The position numbers and the translations under genes were made by a program. Shown one piece after another: positions 16,516 to 25,583 of a stretch of DNA of 64,000 nt. Location: the NCBI RefSeq assembly GCF_002814235.1, contig NZ_PHSU01000016.1, positions 62,001 to 126,000 of the forward strand. The letters are read 5' to 3'. Under the pieces are notes generated by a model. That model ran no database searches. It had not been told where the DNA came from and saw only the letters and a list, made by a program, of their open reading frames with translations. The stretch comes from Pseudomonas sp. QS1027. Its GTDB lineage: Bacteria > Pseudomonadota > Gammaproteobacteria > Pseudomonadales > Pseudomonadaceae. Every line of letters begins with the position of its first letter. Position 1 is the stretch's first letter.

Positions 16516-17502
16516 ATGAAAAAAATATTGTGTGGGTCATTGTTGTTGGGAATGTGCGTGATCGGCGCCCAGGTCCAGGCCAAGGAACACGGGCTCGAAA
16601 TCAGCCCCAATCACTTGAAACTGTCGGCCGGTGAGTTGAGCGTCGGCCTCAATCGCGACTGGCAAGGGCCGATGCCGGATGTAGAGCGGGTACTGATCAT
16701 CGTCCACGGTCGGCTGCGTAATGCCATGACCTACCTGCAGAGCGCAGAGACCGCCGCAGCCCAGGCGGGCCAGGATCGCAATACCCTGATCATCGCACCG
16801 CAGTTTCTCAATGAAAGCGATGCGCGGGGCAATCACCTGCCGGGGAACCTTCTGCGCTGGCACGGCGATGACTGGATGGCCGGCTCGGAATCGACCGGGC
16901 CTTCTCCGATGAGTTCCTATGCGGCCCTGGATGAAGTACTCCAACGCCTGAGCAACAGGAAGAAATTCCCGGCCCTGCGCGAAGTCATCGTCGCCGGGCA
17001 TTCCGGCGGTGGCCAGGTGGTGCAGCGTTATGCCCTGGTAGGGCATGGCGATGCGCAATTGGCGGGGAGCGGCATCAAGCTGCGCTATGTGGTCGCCAAC
17101 CCGTCGTCCTATGCCTATTTCAACGCCCAGCGGCCAGTGGTGGGGTTCAGCCCGGCGAGCTGCCCGGGGTTCAACGACTGGAAGTATGGCCTGCAGAACC
17201 TGCCGACCTACGCCCAGGGACAATCACCGGCGCAGTTGGAACAGGGTTATGTGCAACGCGATATCACCTACCTGCTGGGGCAACAGGACACCGACCCGAA
17301 CCATCCGGCCCTGGACAAGAGCTGTGGCGCGGAGGCCCAGGGGGCGTATCGGTTGATTCGCGGGCATAACTATTTTGCCTACCTGCAACAGCGTCATCCG
17401 CAAGGCTTCACGCAGACGCTGGTCGAGGTGCCCGGGGTTGGGCATAACGGCGATGGGATGCTGACTTCGCCGCAAGGGCAGAAGGCGTTGTTCGGTAAGT
17501 AA
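16516..17502 (+). CDS. Secreted alpha/beta-hydrolase
   Basis: The 328-residue protein has a signal peptide (MKKILCGSLLLGMCVIGAQVQA) and an alpha/beta-hydrolase core: oxyanion region VLIIVHGRLRNA (59-70) and nucleophile elbow GHSGGG (161-166, Ser163). The likely catalytic His is near the C-terminus in EVPGVGHNGDGM. It is probably a periplasmic or secreted esterase. It starts on the base after the ypfJ stop codon, so it is cotranscribed. The substrate is not deducible. Confidence 0.82.
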   Translation: MKKILCGSLLLGMCVIGAQVQAKEHGLEISPNHLKLSAGELSVGLNRDWQGPMPDVERVLIIVHGRLRNAMTYLQSAETAAAQAGQDRNTLIIAPQFLNESDARGNHLPGNLLRWHGDDWMAGSESTGPSPMSSYAALDEVLQRLSNRKKFPALREVIVAGHSGGGQVVQRYALVGHGDAQLAGSGIKLRYVVANPSSYAYFNAQRPVVGFSPASCPGFNDWKYGLQNLPTYAQGQSPAQLEQGYVQRDITYLLGQQDTDPNHPALDKSCGAEAQGAYRLIRGHNYFAYLQQRHPQGFTQTLVEVPGVGHNGDGMLTSPQGQKALFGK

Positions 17503-17513
17503 GCAATCTCTTA

Positions 17514-17539
17514 TGGCGAGTGGGCTTGCCCGCTCGCCA
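17514..17539. terminator. Hairpin between convergent genes (REP-like)
   Basis: TGGCGAGTGGGC and GCCCGCTCGCCA form an almost perfect 12-bp stem with a two-base loop between the hydrolase gene and the convergent HAD gene. It lacks a long T-run but is placed to end transcripts from both sides. The arm sequence resembles another common Pseudomonas REP class. Confidence 0.55.
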
Positions 17540-17552
17540 CAAGGGTGCATCA

Positions 17553-18146
17553 TCAAGCCGAAAGCATCTGCCGAAGCGCCACGCAATCCTCGGCATGCCA
17601 ATCCGTCAGCTCCGGCCACGGGTTGTCCGGCAGGTTGACCAAGATGGTCCGGGCCCCCGCCGCCCGTCCGCAATCCAGGTCGAAACGATAGTCACCGACC
17701 ATCACCATCTCGCTCGGCGCCACGTCCCAGGCTTCGGCCAATTTCAGCAAACCACCCGGATGCGGCTTGGGCGGTGCTTCATCGCGGCCCAGCACATCGG
17801 CCTCGGCGAAACAGTCGGCCAGGCCAATGGCCTCCAGCGTCACATGGGCCAGCTCGCGGGCATTGCGCGTCAGGATGCCGAGACGATAACCGCGCCCGGC
17901 CAACTCACGCACCAGTTCCACCGCCCCCGCCGCCGGCTTCGACCCCAGCGCCAGGTCCCGCTCGTGCTCCAGCAGCCAGGCATGTTTGGCCGCGGCCTCA
18001 TCGGCCGGCAATGCCGCCAGATGGGTGAGGATGTCGTGTTCCGGCGGAATCGCCAGGGCCACGCGGATCGCGGCGAAATCGTGCACGGCCACGGTCAGGG
18101 TGCCGTCCATGTCGAACACCCAATAACGCACCTCGGCCAGACTCAT
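17553..18146 (-). CDS. HAD-family phosphatase
   Basis: The 197-residue cytoplasmic HAD hydrolase has motif I DMDGTLT (residues 12-18, nucleophile Asp12 and acid Asp14), motif II ILTRN (Thr), motif III Lys near KPHPGG and motif IV GDYRFD. The cap is a small helical C1 type, similar to phosphoglycolate phosphatase relatives. The start ATG 18146 overlaps the tesB stop by 4 bp, so it is translated with tesB. The open frame continues further upstream but inside tesB. The substrate is unknown. Confidence 0.9.
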   Translation of the reverse strand: MSLAEVRYWVFDMDGTLTVAVHDFAAIRVALAIPPEHDILTHLAALPADEAAAKHAWLLEHERDLALGSKPAAGAVELVRELAGRGYRLGILTRNARELAHVTLEAIGLADCFAEADVLGRDEAPPKPHPGGLLKLAEAWDVAPSEMVMVGDYRFDLDCGRAAGARTILVNLPDNPWPELTDWHAEDCVALRQMLSA

Positions 18147-19012
18147 GCCCAATCCTTGCGATGACGGATCAAGCCTTCCTGGGTCACCGACGCCACCAGC
18201 ACGCCCGCTCGGTTGTACACGCTGCCTCGGGAGAACCCACGGGAGTTGCCGGCCCACGGACTGTCCATCGCATACAGCAACCAGTCGTCGGCGCGCAGGT
18301 TGGCGTGGAACCACAGCGAATGGTCAAGGCTGGCAACCTGCATATCCTTCTGCCACACCGACTTGCCATGGGGCAGCAAGGAGGTGGTCAGCAGACCGAA
18401 GTCCGAGGCGTAGGCCAGCAGGTATTTGTGCAGCGCCGGCGAGTCGGCCAGCGCTCCGTCGGCGCGGAACCAGACGTACTTCACCGGGTCCGACGGCTGC
18501 GGGTTGTAGGGGTCCTTCTCGGTGACCGGGCGCACTTCGATGGGCTTGGGGCACAGGAGTTTTTCGCGCATGTGTTCGGGGATCAGGTGCGCGCGCTGCT
18601 GGGTGAGTTCCAGCTCCGTGGCCAGGTTCTCCGGCCCGACGACCTGAGGCATGCTGCTCTGGTGCTCGAAGCCTTCCTCGTCGTACTGGAACGAGGCGCT
18701 GCAGGTGAAGATCGGCTGGCCCTTCTGGATCGCCGTGACGCGCCGCGTACTGAAGCTGCCGCCGTCGCGCACCCGGTCGACCGAGTAGACCACCGGCAGG
18801 CCGGCATCGCCCGGACGCAGGAAATAACCGTGCATCGAATGCACATGCCGCGCTTCCTCGACCGTCTGGCTGGCCGCCGACAACGACTGGCCCAGCACCT
18901 GGCCACCGAACAACTGGCGAAAGCCCAGGTCCTGGCTGCGGCCGCGAAACAGGTTTTCTTCAATCGGTTCCAGGGTCAGCAAGTCGACCAGGTCTTCCAG
19001 CACTTGGCTCAT
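18143..19012 (-). CDS. tesB: Acyl-CoA thioesterase II
   Basis: TesB hydrolyses medium and long acyl-CoA to free fatty acid and CoA. The 289-residue protein is a double hotdog fold, with FRGRSQDLGFRQLFGGQVLGQ near the N-terminus, the conserved HSMHGYFLRPGD around residue 60, and the second-domain active-site region ASLDHSLWFH around 230 with the catalytic Asp. Length equals E. coli TesB (286). It forms an operon with the overlapping HAD gene. Confidence 0.94.
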   Translation of the reverse strand: MSQVLEDLVDLLTLEPIEENLFRGRSQDLGFRQLFGGQVLGQSLSAASQTVEEARHVHSMHGYFLRPGDAGLPVVYSVDRVRDGGSFSTRRVTAIQKGQPIFTCSASFQYDEEGFEHQSSMPQVVGPENLATELELTQQRAHLIPEHMREKLLCPKPIEVRPVTEKDPYNPQPSDPVKYVWFRADGALADSPALHKYLLAYASDFGLLTTSLLPHGKSVWQKDMQVASLDHSLWFHANLRADDWLLYAMDSPWAGNSRGFSRGSVYNRAGVLVASVTQEGLIRHRKDWA

Positions 19013-19159
19013 TCAAACGCTCCTCACACAGGGCAATACTGTTCACTTAACGACGATATCAAGCCATCCGTGCTTGTGTGGCCAGCAAGCTGGCCATAGG
19101 CCCCGAATGATACAGCCTTTGTCGCACCCGGCGGTGCAGCGGATCGGCCAACCCCGGGG

Positions 19160-19729
19160 TTATCCTTGCAGGGTGCGCAGCCATTGCGCATGACTGATGC
19201 GGTAAAGCACGTGGCGGCGCAACGGATGATCGTCGGCCAGCTTCGGATGCGCGAAATCTGACTGCGGATCGTAATGCATGCCGATGGCCTGCATGACCTT
19301 CTGCGACGCCGTATTGCTCTCACTGGTAAAGGCCACGACCTCGTCCAGGGACAGGCGCTCGAAACCGCAGCGCAAGGCGGTCCAGGCCGCCTCGCTGGCA
19401 TAACCCAGGCCCCAGTGCTCACTGGACAGACGCCAACCGATCTCCACCGCCGGGGCGAAGGTGGCATCGAAGTTCACCTGCATCAGCCCGGTCAGGCCGA
19501 TAAAGGCCCCGGTATCCTTGCGCTCCAGCGCCCAGAGACCAAAACCGTATTCGGCGAAGTGCCCGCGAATCCGACCGATCAGCGCGGCACTTTCCAGACG
19601 GTTGAGCACCGTCGGCAAATAGCGCATCACCTGAGGATCGGCACACATCCGGGCAAACTCCGGCAAGTCCTCGTCGCGCCACTGACGCAACAGCAAGCGT
19701 GCACTCTCAAGTTGCAGTATCGGTTCCAC
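19160..19729 (-). CDS. GNAT-family N-acetyltransferase
   Basis: The 189-residue protein is of the RimJ/RimL-like GNAT branch. An N-terminal ESARLLLRQWRDEDLPEFARM segment is followed by EIGWRLSSEHWGLGYASEAAW, where the acetyl-CoA loop R/Q-x-x-G-x-G/A is modified to HWGLGYA. It ends EVVAFTSESNTASQKVMQAIGMH, the typical tail. It may acetylate a small molecule or a protein N-terminus. It lies upstream of tesB on the same strand but 147 bp away. Confidence 0.88.
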   Translation of the reverse strand: MEPILQLESARLLLRQWRDEDLPEFARMCADPQVMRYLPTVLNRLESAALIGRIRGHFAEYGFGLWALERKDTGAFIGLTGLMQVNFDATFAPAVEIGWRLSSEHWGLGYASEAAWTALRCGFERLSLDEVVAFTSESNTASQKVMQAIGMHYDPQSDFAHPKLADDHPLRRHVLYRISHAQWLRTLQG

Positions 19730-19822
19730 TTTCTCTCCCTCCGGATTCTTTCAACGCTGACTCCCTGCTCGTCAGTGTATCGCGCTGATAAGATCCTTCA
19801 CTTCTTCCTACATGAATTCGCC

Positions 19823-20743
19823 ATGCCGCTGCCTTTGATCTACCACGATGACTACAGCCCGGACTTCCCCGCGGACCATCGCTTTCCCATGGACAAGTTC
19901 CGCCTGCTGCGCGATCACCTGGTGGACAGCGGCCTGACCCGGGACGCCGATCTCCTGCGCCCGGCCATCTGCCCTGTGGATATCCTCGCCCTGGCCCACG
20001 ACCGTGGCTACATCGAACGCTACATGGCGGGTGAACTGTCCCGCGAAGACCAGCGCCGCCTCGGCCTGCCCTGGAACGAGGCCCTGGCGCGGCGCACCGT
20101 GCGTGCGGTCGGCGGCTCGCTGCTGGCGGCCGAACAGGCGCTGGAACATGGCCTGGCCTGCCACCTGGCGGGCGGCACCCACCATGCCCATTACGATCAC
20201 CCGGCGGGCTTCTGCATTTTCAACGACCTGGCGATCATCAGCCGCTACCTGCTGGAAAGCGGTCGCGTGGGCCGGGTACTGATCTTCGACTGCGACGTGC
20301 ACCAGGGCGACGGCACCGCGCGCATCCTGGAAGACACCGCGGACGCCATCACGGTCTCCCTGCACTGCGAGAAAAACTTCCCGGCGCGCAAGGCCCACAG
20401 TGACTGGGACATTCCCTTGCCGATGGGCATGGGTGACGCGGACTATCTCAAGGTGGTGGATGACGCCCTGAACTACCTGCTGCCGCTCTACCAACCGGAC
20501 CTGGTGCTGTACGACGCCGGCGTGGATGTACACAAGGACGATGCCCTGGGTTACCTGAAACTGACCGATGAAGGGGTGGCCGCCCGGGATGAACGTGTCC
20601 TGCGCCATTGCCTGGGCCGGGATATCCCGGTGGTCGGGGTGATTGGCGGCGGCTACAGCAAGGACCGCCAGGCCCTGGCCCGGCGCCACGGGATCCTGCA
20701 CCACAGCGCGCAAAAGGTCTGGACGTCATCAGGTTGTCATTGA
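19823..20743 (+). CDS. Histone deacetylase-like amidohydrolase
   Basis: The 306-residue zinc deacetylase of the arginase/HDAC fold has the active-site His pair GGTHHAH (118-123), the metal ligands FDCDVHQGDG (155-164, Asp158 and His160) and YDAGVDVHKDD. The glycine-rich IGGGYSKD lies near the end. Bacterial members act on acetylated polyamines, acetoin-related compounds or proteins; which applies here is unknown. ATG 19823 gives MPLPLIYHDDYSPDFP, the usual N-terminus of this subgroup. The ribosome site is weak. The frame is open far upstream but without homology. Confidence 0.88.
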   Translation: MPLPLIYHDDYSPDFPADHRFPMDKFRLLRDHLVDSGLTRDADLLRPAICPVDILALAHDRGYIERYMAGELSREDQRRLGLPWNEALARRTVRAVGGSLLAAEQALEHGLACHLAGGTHHAHYDHPAGFCIFNDLAIISRYLLESGRVGRVLIFDCDVHQGDGTARILEDTADAITVSLHCEKNFPARKAHSDWDIPLPMGMGDADYLKVVDDALNYLLPLYQPDLVLYDAGVDVHKDDALGYLKLTDEGVAARDERVLRHCLGRDIPVVGVIGGGYSKDRQALARRHGILHHSAQKVWTSSGCH

Positions 20744-20897
20744 AGCCTGGGCTTACCCACAATGGCTGTGGAACCGCCTGTGGATAACCTGAGTGAAATA
20801 CGCTGCAGGCCTTATGGGGAAAGGGCTGTGGAAGACTGTATGTTTTTCGTACAGTGCCGCTGAAGCCACCACTCCCCTTACAGGGGAATGCGATCGA

Positions 20898-20983
20898 CTG
20901 TAGGAGACGGCTTGCTGGCGATGAGGCCCCTGAGCCTTGTGTTGTCTGTCCGGCTGCTATCGCCAGCAAGCCGGCTCCTACAT
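20898..20983. repeat. REPIN, GCCGGCTTGCTGGCGAT type
   Basis: The left arm is CTGTAGGAGACGGCTTGCTG (one change from the standard) and the right arm is CGCCAGCAAGCCGGCTCCTA. The spacer, about 40 bp beginning GAGGCCC, differs from copies A-C but resembles those at 22423 and 55508. Confidence 0.85.
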
Positions 20984-20991
20984 GAGTCCGC

Positions 20992-21089
20992 GTCAAACAC
21001 AGGATTGGGGGACAACCACCAGCCAGTCCCAAGGGGCCATGTCAAACACAGGATTGGGGGATAGCAGCGAGCCAGCCCAAGGGTCCGCG
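20992..21089. repeat. 49-bp tandem direct repeat, two copies
   Basis: Copy 1 (20992-21040) and copy 2 (21041-21089) both begin GTCAAACACAGGATTGGGGG and both contain a GCCAGYCC segment. The first 21 bases are identical and the rest is partly diverged. Short GTCCGCG words flank the pair. Function unknown. Confidence 0.75.
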
Positions 21090-21153
21090 GCCACCACATC
21101 CTCGGTGGAAAAACGTAGAATGCCCGGCTCGTTCAGCCAATTCGCCGCCCGCC

Positions 21154-22413
21154 ATGACCCAGCCAGCCCCTGACACCGCCCCTCACGTCGCCATTATCGG
21201 TGGCGGCCCCGCCGGCCTGATGGCCGCCGAGGTCCTGAGCCAGGCGGGTATCCAGGTCGATCTCTACGACGGCATGCCTTCGGTCGGGCGCAAGTTTCTG
21301 CTGGCCGGTGTCGGAGGGATGAACATCACCCATTCCGAGGCCTACCCGGCGTTTCTCTCCCGTTATGCCGAACGCGCACCACAGATCGCTCCGATGCTCC
21401 GGGCTTTTGGTGCCGATACGCTGTGCGAATGGATTCACGGCCTGGGGATAACTACGTTCGTCGGCAGCTCCGGCCGGGTTTTCCCCAGCGATATGAAAGC
21501 CGCCCCGCTGCTGCGCGCCTGGCTCAAGCGCCTGCGGGAAGCCGGGGTAGTTATCCACACCCGCCATCGCTGGTTGGGCTGGCGCGACGGCGGCCTGGTT
21601 ATCCACAGCCCGGAGGGTGAAAAAAGCCTGCGCCCCGACGCCACCCTCCTCGCATTGGGTGGCGGCAGCTGGGCGCGATTGGGCTCCGACGGGGCCTGGC
21701 TGCCCCTGCTGGAGCAACAGGGAGTGACGGTCGCGCCCTTGCAACCAAGTAACTGCGGCTTTGACGTCGCGGCCTGGAGCGAAGTCCTGCGCAGCAAGTT
21801 TGCCGGTGCCCCACTGAAGAACGTCGCCATCGCCCTGCCCCACGGCACGCCGCGCCTGGGCGAATGCGTGATCACCGCCAGCGGTATCGAAGGCAGCCTG
21901 ATCTACGCACTGTCCGCGCCGATTCGCGAGCAGATCAACCAACAGGGCAACGCGACGATCGAGATCGACCTGCTGCCCGGCAAGCCTGTGGACAAGGTCC
22001 TGGCCGCACTGGCCAAACCCCGCGGCTCACGCTCCATGGCCAAGCACCTGCACAGCCAGTTGGGGATCGACGGGATCAAAGCGGCGTTGCTGCGGGAACT
22101 GACAGATGCCGAGACCTTTGCCGACCCGGCGCGCCTGGCCGCTGCGATCAAGGCGTTGCCGCTGACGCTGGTCAAGGCGCGTCCGCTGGACGAGGCCATC
22201 AGCAGCGCCGGCGGCGTACCGTTCGAGGCAATGGACGAGCGACTGATGCTCAAGGCGTTGCCCGGCGTGTTCTGTGCCGGCGAGATGCTTGACTGGGAAG
22301 CGCCGACCGGCGGCTACCTGCTCACGGCCTGCTTTGCCAGCGGGCGGGTGGCGGGACAAGGGATAGTGGAGTGGTTGCAGCAGCGGACCCGGGACAAGGT
22401 CATCCCAGGATAA
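21154..22413 (+). CDS. FAD-dependent oxidoreductase, BaiN/YhiN-like (TIGR03862)
   Basis: The 419-residue flavoprotein has an N-terminal Rossmann FAD motif VAIIGGGPAGLMAAEVLSQ (residues 12-30), the HI0933-like family signature GRKFLLAGVGGMNITHS (51-67), and a C-terminal FAD contact CAGEMLDWEAPTGGYLLT. Members are annotated as NAD(P)/FAD-dependent oxidoreductases of unknown substrate. Two perfect DnaA-box sequences lie inside it (21551-21559 and 21599-21607), both encoding Val-Ile-His. Confidence 0.9.
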   Translation: MTQPAPDTAPHVAIIGGGPAGLMAAEVLSQAGIQVDLYDGMPSVGRKFLLAGVGGMNITHSEAYPAFLSRYAERAPQIAPMLRAFGADTLCEWIHGLGITTFVGSSGRVFPSDMKAAPLLRAWLKRLREAGVVIHTRHRWLGWRDGGLVIHSPEGEKSLRPDATLLALGGGSWARLGSDGAWLPLLEQQGVTVAPLQPSNCGFDVAAWSEVLRSKFAGAPLKNVAIALPHGTPRLGECVITASGIEGSLIYALSAPIREQINQQGNATIEIDLLPGKPVDKVLAALAKPRGSRSMAKHLHSQLGIDGIKAALLRELTDAETFADPARLAAAIKALPLTLVKARPLDEAISSAGGVPFEAMDERLMLKALPGVFCAGEMLDWEAPTGGYLLTACFASGRVAGQGIVEWLQQRTRDKVIPG

Positions 22414-22422
22414 CGCGGACAA

Positions 22423-22505
22423 CTGCAGGAGCGGCTTGCTGGCGATGAGGCCCTTGGGCCTTGCATCCATTTCAAGGACGCCATCGCCAGCAAGCCGGCT
22501 CCTGA
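22423..22505. repeat. REPIN, GCCGGCTTGCTGGCGAT type
   Basis: The arms CTGCAGGAGCGGCTTGCTGG and GCCATCGCCAGCAAGCCGGC lie between the convergent flavoprotein gene and rhlE. The left arm has lost one base of the GCCGGC core. The spacer begins with GATGAGGCCC, as in the copies at 20898 and 55508. Confidence 0.85.
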
Positions 22506-22550
22506 AATGACCGTGTTGACCCTGGAGCCAACACGGCATCGATGTTCGCC

Positions 22551-23885
22551 TTACGGCTTGCGCTTGCGCGGCCCGGTATTGAACACCGGCACCTTGCGTA
22601 CCGGCTTGATCGACTGCACCACATCTTCCGGCTTCTCGCCGCTGTCGACCCACTTGCCCAGGTTGCGCTTGCCGCCAGCGGCCTTCGGTTTTTTCGGCTT
22701 CTTCGGTTTCTTGATCACGCTGCCCGAAGCATCGGTGTCCGGCACCCGGTGATCCGGCTCGAAACCGGCTTCGTCCTGGCGCTTCAAGGTCTGACGGGTC
22801 AGGGTCTCAATGGCCGACAGCAGATTCACCTCATCGGCGCAGACCAGGGAAATCGCCTCACCAGTGGCGCCGGCACGGCCGGTACGACCGATCCGGTGAA
22901 TGTAGTCCTCGGCCACGATCGGCAGGTCGAAGTTGACCACCAGCGGCAAGTCCTCGATGTCCAGACCACGGGCCGCCACATCGGTGGCCACCAGGATCTG
23001 GATCTCGCTCGCCTTGAAGCGGTCCAGTGCGCGCTGGCGGGTAGCCTGGGGCTTGTCGCCGTGGATGCCATCGGCATTGATACCCAGGCCCTGGAGTTTT
23101 TCCACCAGTTGGTCAACACCATTACGGGTCTTGGCGAACACCAGGACCTGCTTCCAGTGCTGCTTGCGCATCAGGTGCACGAACAGCTCCGGCTTGCGCT
23201 TCTTGTCCACTGTCACCAGCCACTGCTTGACGGTGTTGGCCGCGACATTGCGCGGGCTGACTTCAATGCTCAGCGGATCGTTGAGCATCTGCCCGGCCAG
23301 CAGGCGGATGGCGTCGGAGAAGGTCGCGGAAAACAGCAGGGTCTGGCGCTTTTTCGGCAACGCCTTGTAGATATTGCCCAGTTCTTCCTGGAAACCGAGG
23401 TCGAGCATGCGGTCGGCTTCGTCGAGCACCAGGGTCTGCAACTGGTTGAACTTGAGGGCGTTCTGGCGATAGAGATCGAGCAGACGGCCCGGAGTCGCCA
23501 CCAGCAGGTCGACACCCTTGCGCAGCTTCATCATCTGCGGGTTGATGCTGACGCCGCCGTACACCGCATAGGTGCTCAGCGGCAGGTGCTCGGCGTACTG
23601 GCGCACGCTTTCATGCACCTGCTCGGCCAGCTCGCGGGTCGGCACCAGAATCAGCGAACGCACCGAGTTGGCGGTGACCTTCGGCCCTTCCAGGGTCAGC
23701 AGCTGCAACAGCGGCAAGGCGAAACCGGCGGTCTTGCCGGTGCCGGTCTGGGCCGCGGCCATCAGGTCGCGACCGGCCAATACGGCGGGAATGGCCTGGG
23801 CCTGGATCGGTGTGGGGGTCTGGTAACCCAGAGTATCCAGGGCCCGCGTCAGGGGTTCGATCAGGCCGAGTGTGGCGAATGTCAT
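22551..23885 (-). CDS. rhlE: ATP-dependent RNA helicase RhlE
   Basis: RhlE is a DEAD-box helicase of 444 residues. Motifs in order: Q motif GYQTPTPIQAQAIP, motif I AAQTGTGKT (44-52), PTRELAEQV, TPGR, VLDEADRMLDLGF, SAT, ARGLDIEDLP and HRIGRTGRAG. The C-terminal tail is basic and Pro/Lys-rich (KKPKKPKKPK), typical of RhlE proteins and thought to bind RNA. It acts in ribosome assembly and RNA turnover. It is monocistronic, with a REPIN behind its stop. Confidence 0.96.
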   Translation of the reverse strand: MTFATLGLIEPLTRALDTLGYQTPTPIQAQAIPAVLAGRDLMAAAQTGTGKTAGFALPLLQLLTLEGPKVTANSVRSLILVPTRELAEQVHESVRQYAEHLPLSTYAVYGGVSINPQMMKLRKGVDLLVATPGRLLDLYRQNALKFNQLQTLVLDEADRMLDLGFQEELGNIYKALPKKRQTLLFSATFSDAIRLLAGQMLNDPLSIEVSPRNVAANTVKQWLVTVDKKRKPELFVHLMRKQHWKQVLVFAKTRNGVDQLVEKLQGLGINADGIHGDKPQATRQRALDRFKASEIQILVATDVAARGLDIEDLPLVVNFDLPIVAEDYIHRIGRTGRAGATGEAISLVCADEVNLLSAIETLTRQTLKRQDEAGFEPDHRVPDTDASGSVIKKPKKPKKPKAAGGKRNLGKWVDSGEKPEDVVQSIKPVRKVPVFNTGPRKRKP

Positions 23886-23942
23886 GGAAATACCGTAGGA
23901 AAAGTGTCAGCGCCGTGAAGCAATGCGCGGCAGTTTACCCTG

Positions 23943-24833
23943 TCAGGCCTCTTTCGGCTTGCGCCACTGCGGTAAACCGATCAACACCACGGCGCTGATG
24001 ATCACGCCCATGGCCATGCACTCGTGCCAGCCGATCTGCTCGCTGGCAAAGAGAATGCCCAGCAGCACCGCCACAGCCGGGTTGACGTAGGCATAGCTTG
24101 TGGCCGCCGCCGGGCGCACATGCTTCAACAGGTACATATAGGCGTTGAAGGCGATGATCGAGCCGAAGACGGTCAAATAGGCCAGGGCAATCCAACCGTC
24201 GGTCGAGGGCATCTGGGTCAGGCGCTCGCCGCGGACAAAGCTGGCCATCAGCAACACCACGCCGCCCACCAGCATTTCCGCCGCACTGGCCATACCGCCC
24301 TGGGGCAGCGGCAGGTGCTTGCTCCACACCGAGCCGAAGGCCCAGGTCGCGGCGGCCAGCAACAGCAGGCCGGCACCCAGCGGGCTGGCTTGCAGGTTGG
24401 AGCCCATGTTCAGCAAAGCGATCCCGATCAGACCGAGCACAATCCCGGCCCATTCGAGACCGGTATTGCGGTTGCCCCAGAAAAAGCCGCAGAGCAAGGT
24501 AAACAGCGGCACCGTCGCCACCGTCAGCGCGGCAACCCCCGAGGCCACGCCCATGTGTTCGGCCAGGGTCACCGCGCCGTTGCCGAAACTGAGCAGCAGC
24601 ACACCGATGGCCGCCGCGCCTTTCCATTGCGGCCAGGTCGGCGCCGGGACGCCGCGAAGGCGTTGATAGGCAAACAGCAGGCTGCCGGCGATCACGAAAC
24701 GGATGCCGCCCATCATCAACGGCGGCCAGGATTCCACGCCGATACGAATGGCCAGGTAGGTCGAGCCCCAGATGAAATACAACGCAAAAAAAGCACCGAT
24801 CAGCGGTAACGGAAAACGGCGTGGGGCAGACAT
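23943..24833 (-). CDS. EamA-family transporter, YedA-like
   Basis: The 296-residue drug/metabolite transporter has ten membrane helices as two EamA halves. The N-terminal motif IWGSTYLAIRIGVESWPP matches E. coli YedA (306 residues). The second half has AAATSYAYVNPAVAVLLGI, a typical EamA end. It probably exports amino acids or similar metabolites. MSAPRRFPLPL (ATG 24833) was chosen by family match; ATG 24857 would add eight residues, and neither has a good ribosome site. It is divergent from an Lrp-type regulator, which may control it. Confidence 0.87.
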   Translation of the reverse strand: MSAPRRFPLPLIGAFFALYFIWGSTYLAIRIGVESWPPLMMGGIRFVIAGSLLFAYQRLRGVPAPTWPQWKGAAAIGVLLLSFGNGAVTLAEHMGVASGVAALTVATVPLFTLLCGFFWGNRNTGLEWAGIVLGLIGIALLNMGSNLQASPLGAGLLLLAAATWAFGSVWSKHLPLPQGGMASAAEMLVGGVVLLMASFVRGERLTQMPSTDGWIALAYLTVFGSIIAFNAYMYLLKHVRPAAATSYAYVNPAVAVLLGILFASEQIGWHECMAMGVIISAVVLIGLPQWRKPKEA

Positions 24834-24994
24834 GGGGGGCAGATCCAGGCAGGGCAACGGAGGCTTATTCTAGAAAGGCGCCTGGAAAATAATAAGTTAC
24901 AAAACCGTGTTATAAGGCCAGTACACTTTGTAAAGCATGGATATCAGGGCTTTCTGCCATTGTTTCGAAAGCCCGCGGAATAGAGAGCCTGTGG

Positions 24995-25456
24995 ATGGAT
25001 AAATACGACCGTTTGATCCTGGGTGAGCTGCTGGACAATGGCCGCGCCTCGTTCGCCGAACTGGCGCGCAAGGTCAACCTGTCCGCGCCGGCGGTGGCGG
25101 AGCGGGTGGCGAAGCTGGAAAGCAGCGGGGTCATCACCGGCTATCAGGCCAAGGTGGACCTGGAGAAGATCGGTTTGCCGATCCAGTGCGTGATCGAGTT
25201 GCGGCTCAACCAGCATGGCAAGCAACAGGTCTACGACGACCTGGCGCAGATTCCGCAGATTACCGAATGCCATCGGGTGACCGGGGATCCGTGCGTGATT
25301 CTGCAAGCGGCGGTGGGGAGCATGGCGGAGCTGGAGCAGTTGATCAATCGGATAGCCCAGTTCGGCTTCAGCAAGACCTCGATTGTGCTGTCGAGCGCGA
25401 TTGAGCGGCGGGTGCCGTTGGGGCATTTGGACATGAATGGAAAAACAAAGGGATGA
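24995..25456 (+). CDS. Lrp/AsnC-family transcriptional regulator
   Basis: The 153-residue regulator has an N-terminal helix-turn-helix (residues 3-50, [20 protein letters not shown]...[14 protein letters not shown]) and a C-terminal AsnC/RAM ligand-binding domain (about 65-140). It faces away from the EamA transporter gene across 161 bp. A common arrangement is an Lrp-type sensor of an amino acid controlling a divergent exporter, so the EamA gene is the likely target. This is inference from position. Confidence 0.9.
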   Translation: MDKYDRLILGELLDNGRASFAELARKVNLSAPAVAERVAKLESSGVITGYQAKVDLEKIGLPIQCVIELRLNQHGKQQVYDDLAQIPQITECHRVTGDPCVILQAAVGSMAELEQLINRIAQFGFSKTSIVLSSAIERRVPLGHLDMNGKTKG

Positions 25457-25583
25457 TGGGTTCGGGAGAAAATCTTACGAACGGTTCAAATTCAGGCCGA
25501 ATTCAGGTCATACTGCGCAACGTGCCAGAGCCCAACCTGACTATCTAACGCAAATATTCGTGCCGCGATGGAGATACCCACTC

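Larger units (their letters stand above)
20744..21153. other. Intergenic region with DnaA box, REPIN and tandem repeat
   Basis: This 410-bp gene-free stretch contains a perfect DnaA box (TGTGGATAA, 20779-20787) and a near match TTACCCACA (20753-20761). It also holds a REPIN (20898-20983), a 49-bp tandem duplication (20992-21089) and the promoter region of the flavoprotein gene. Several copies of GCTGTGGAA also occur. No open frame with protein-like features was seen. Confidence 0.6.
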
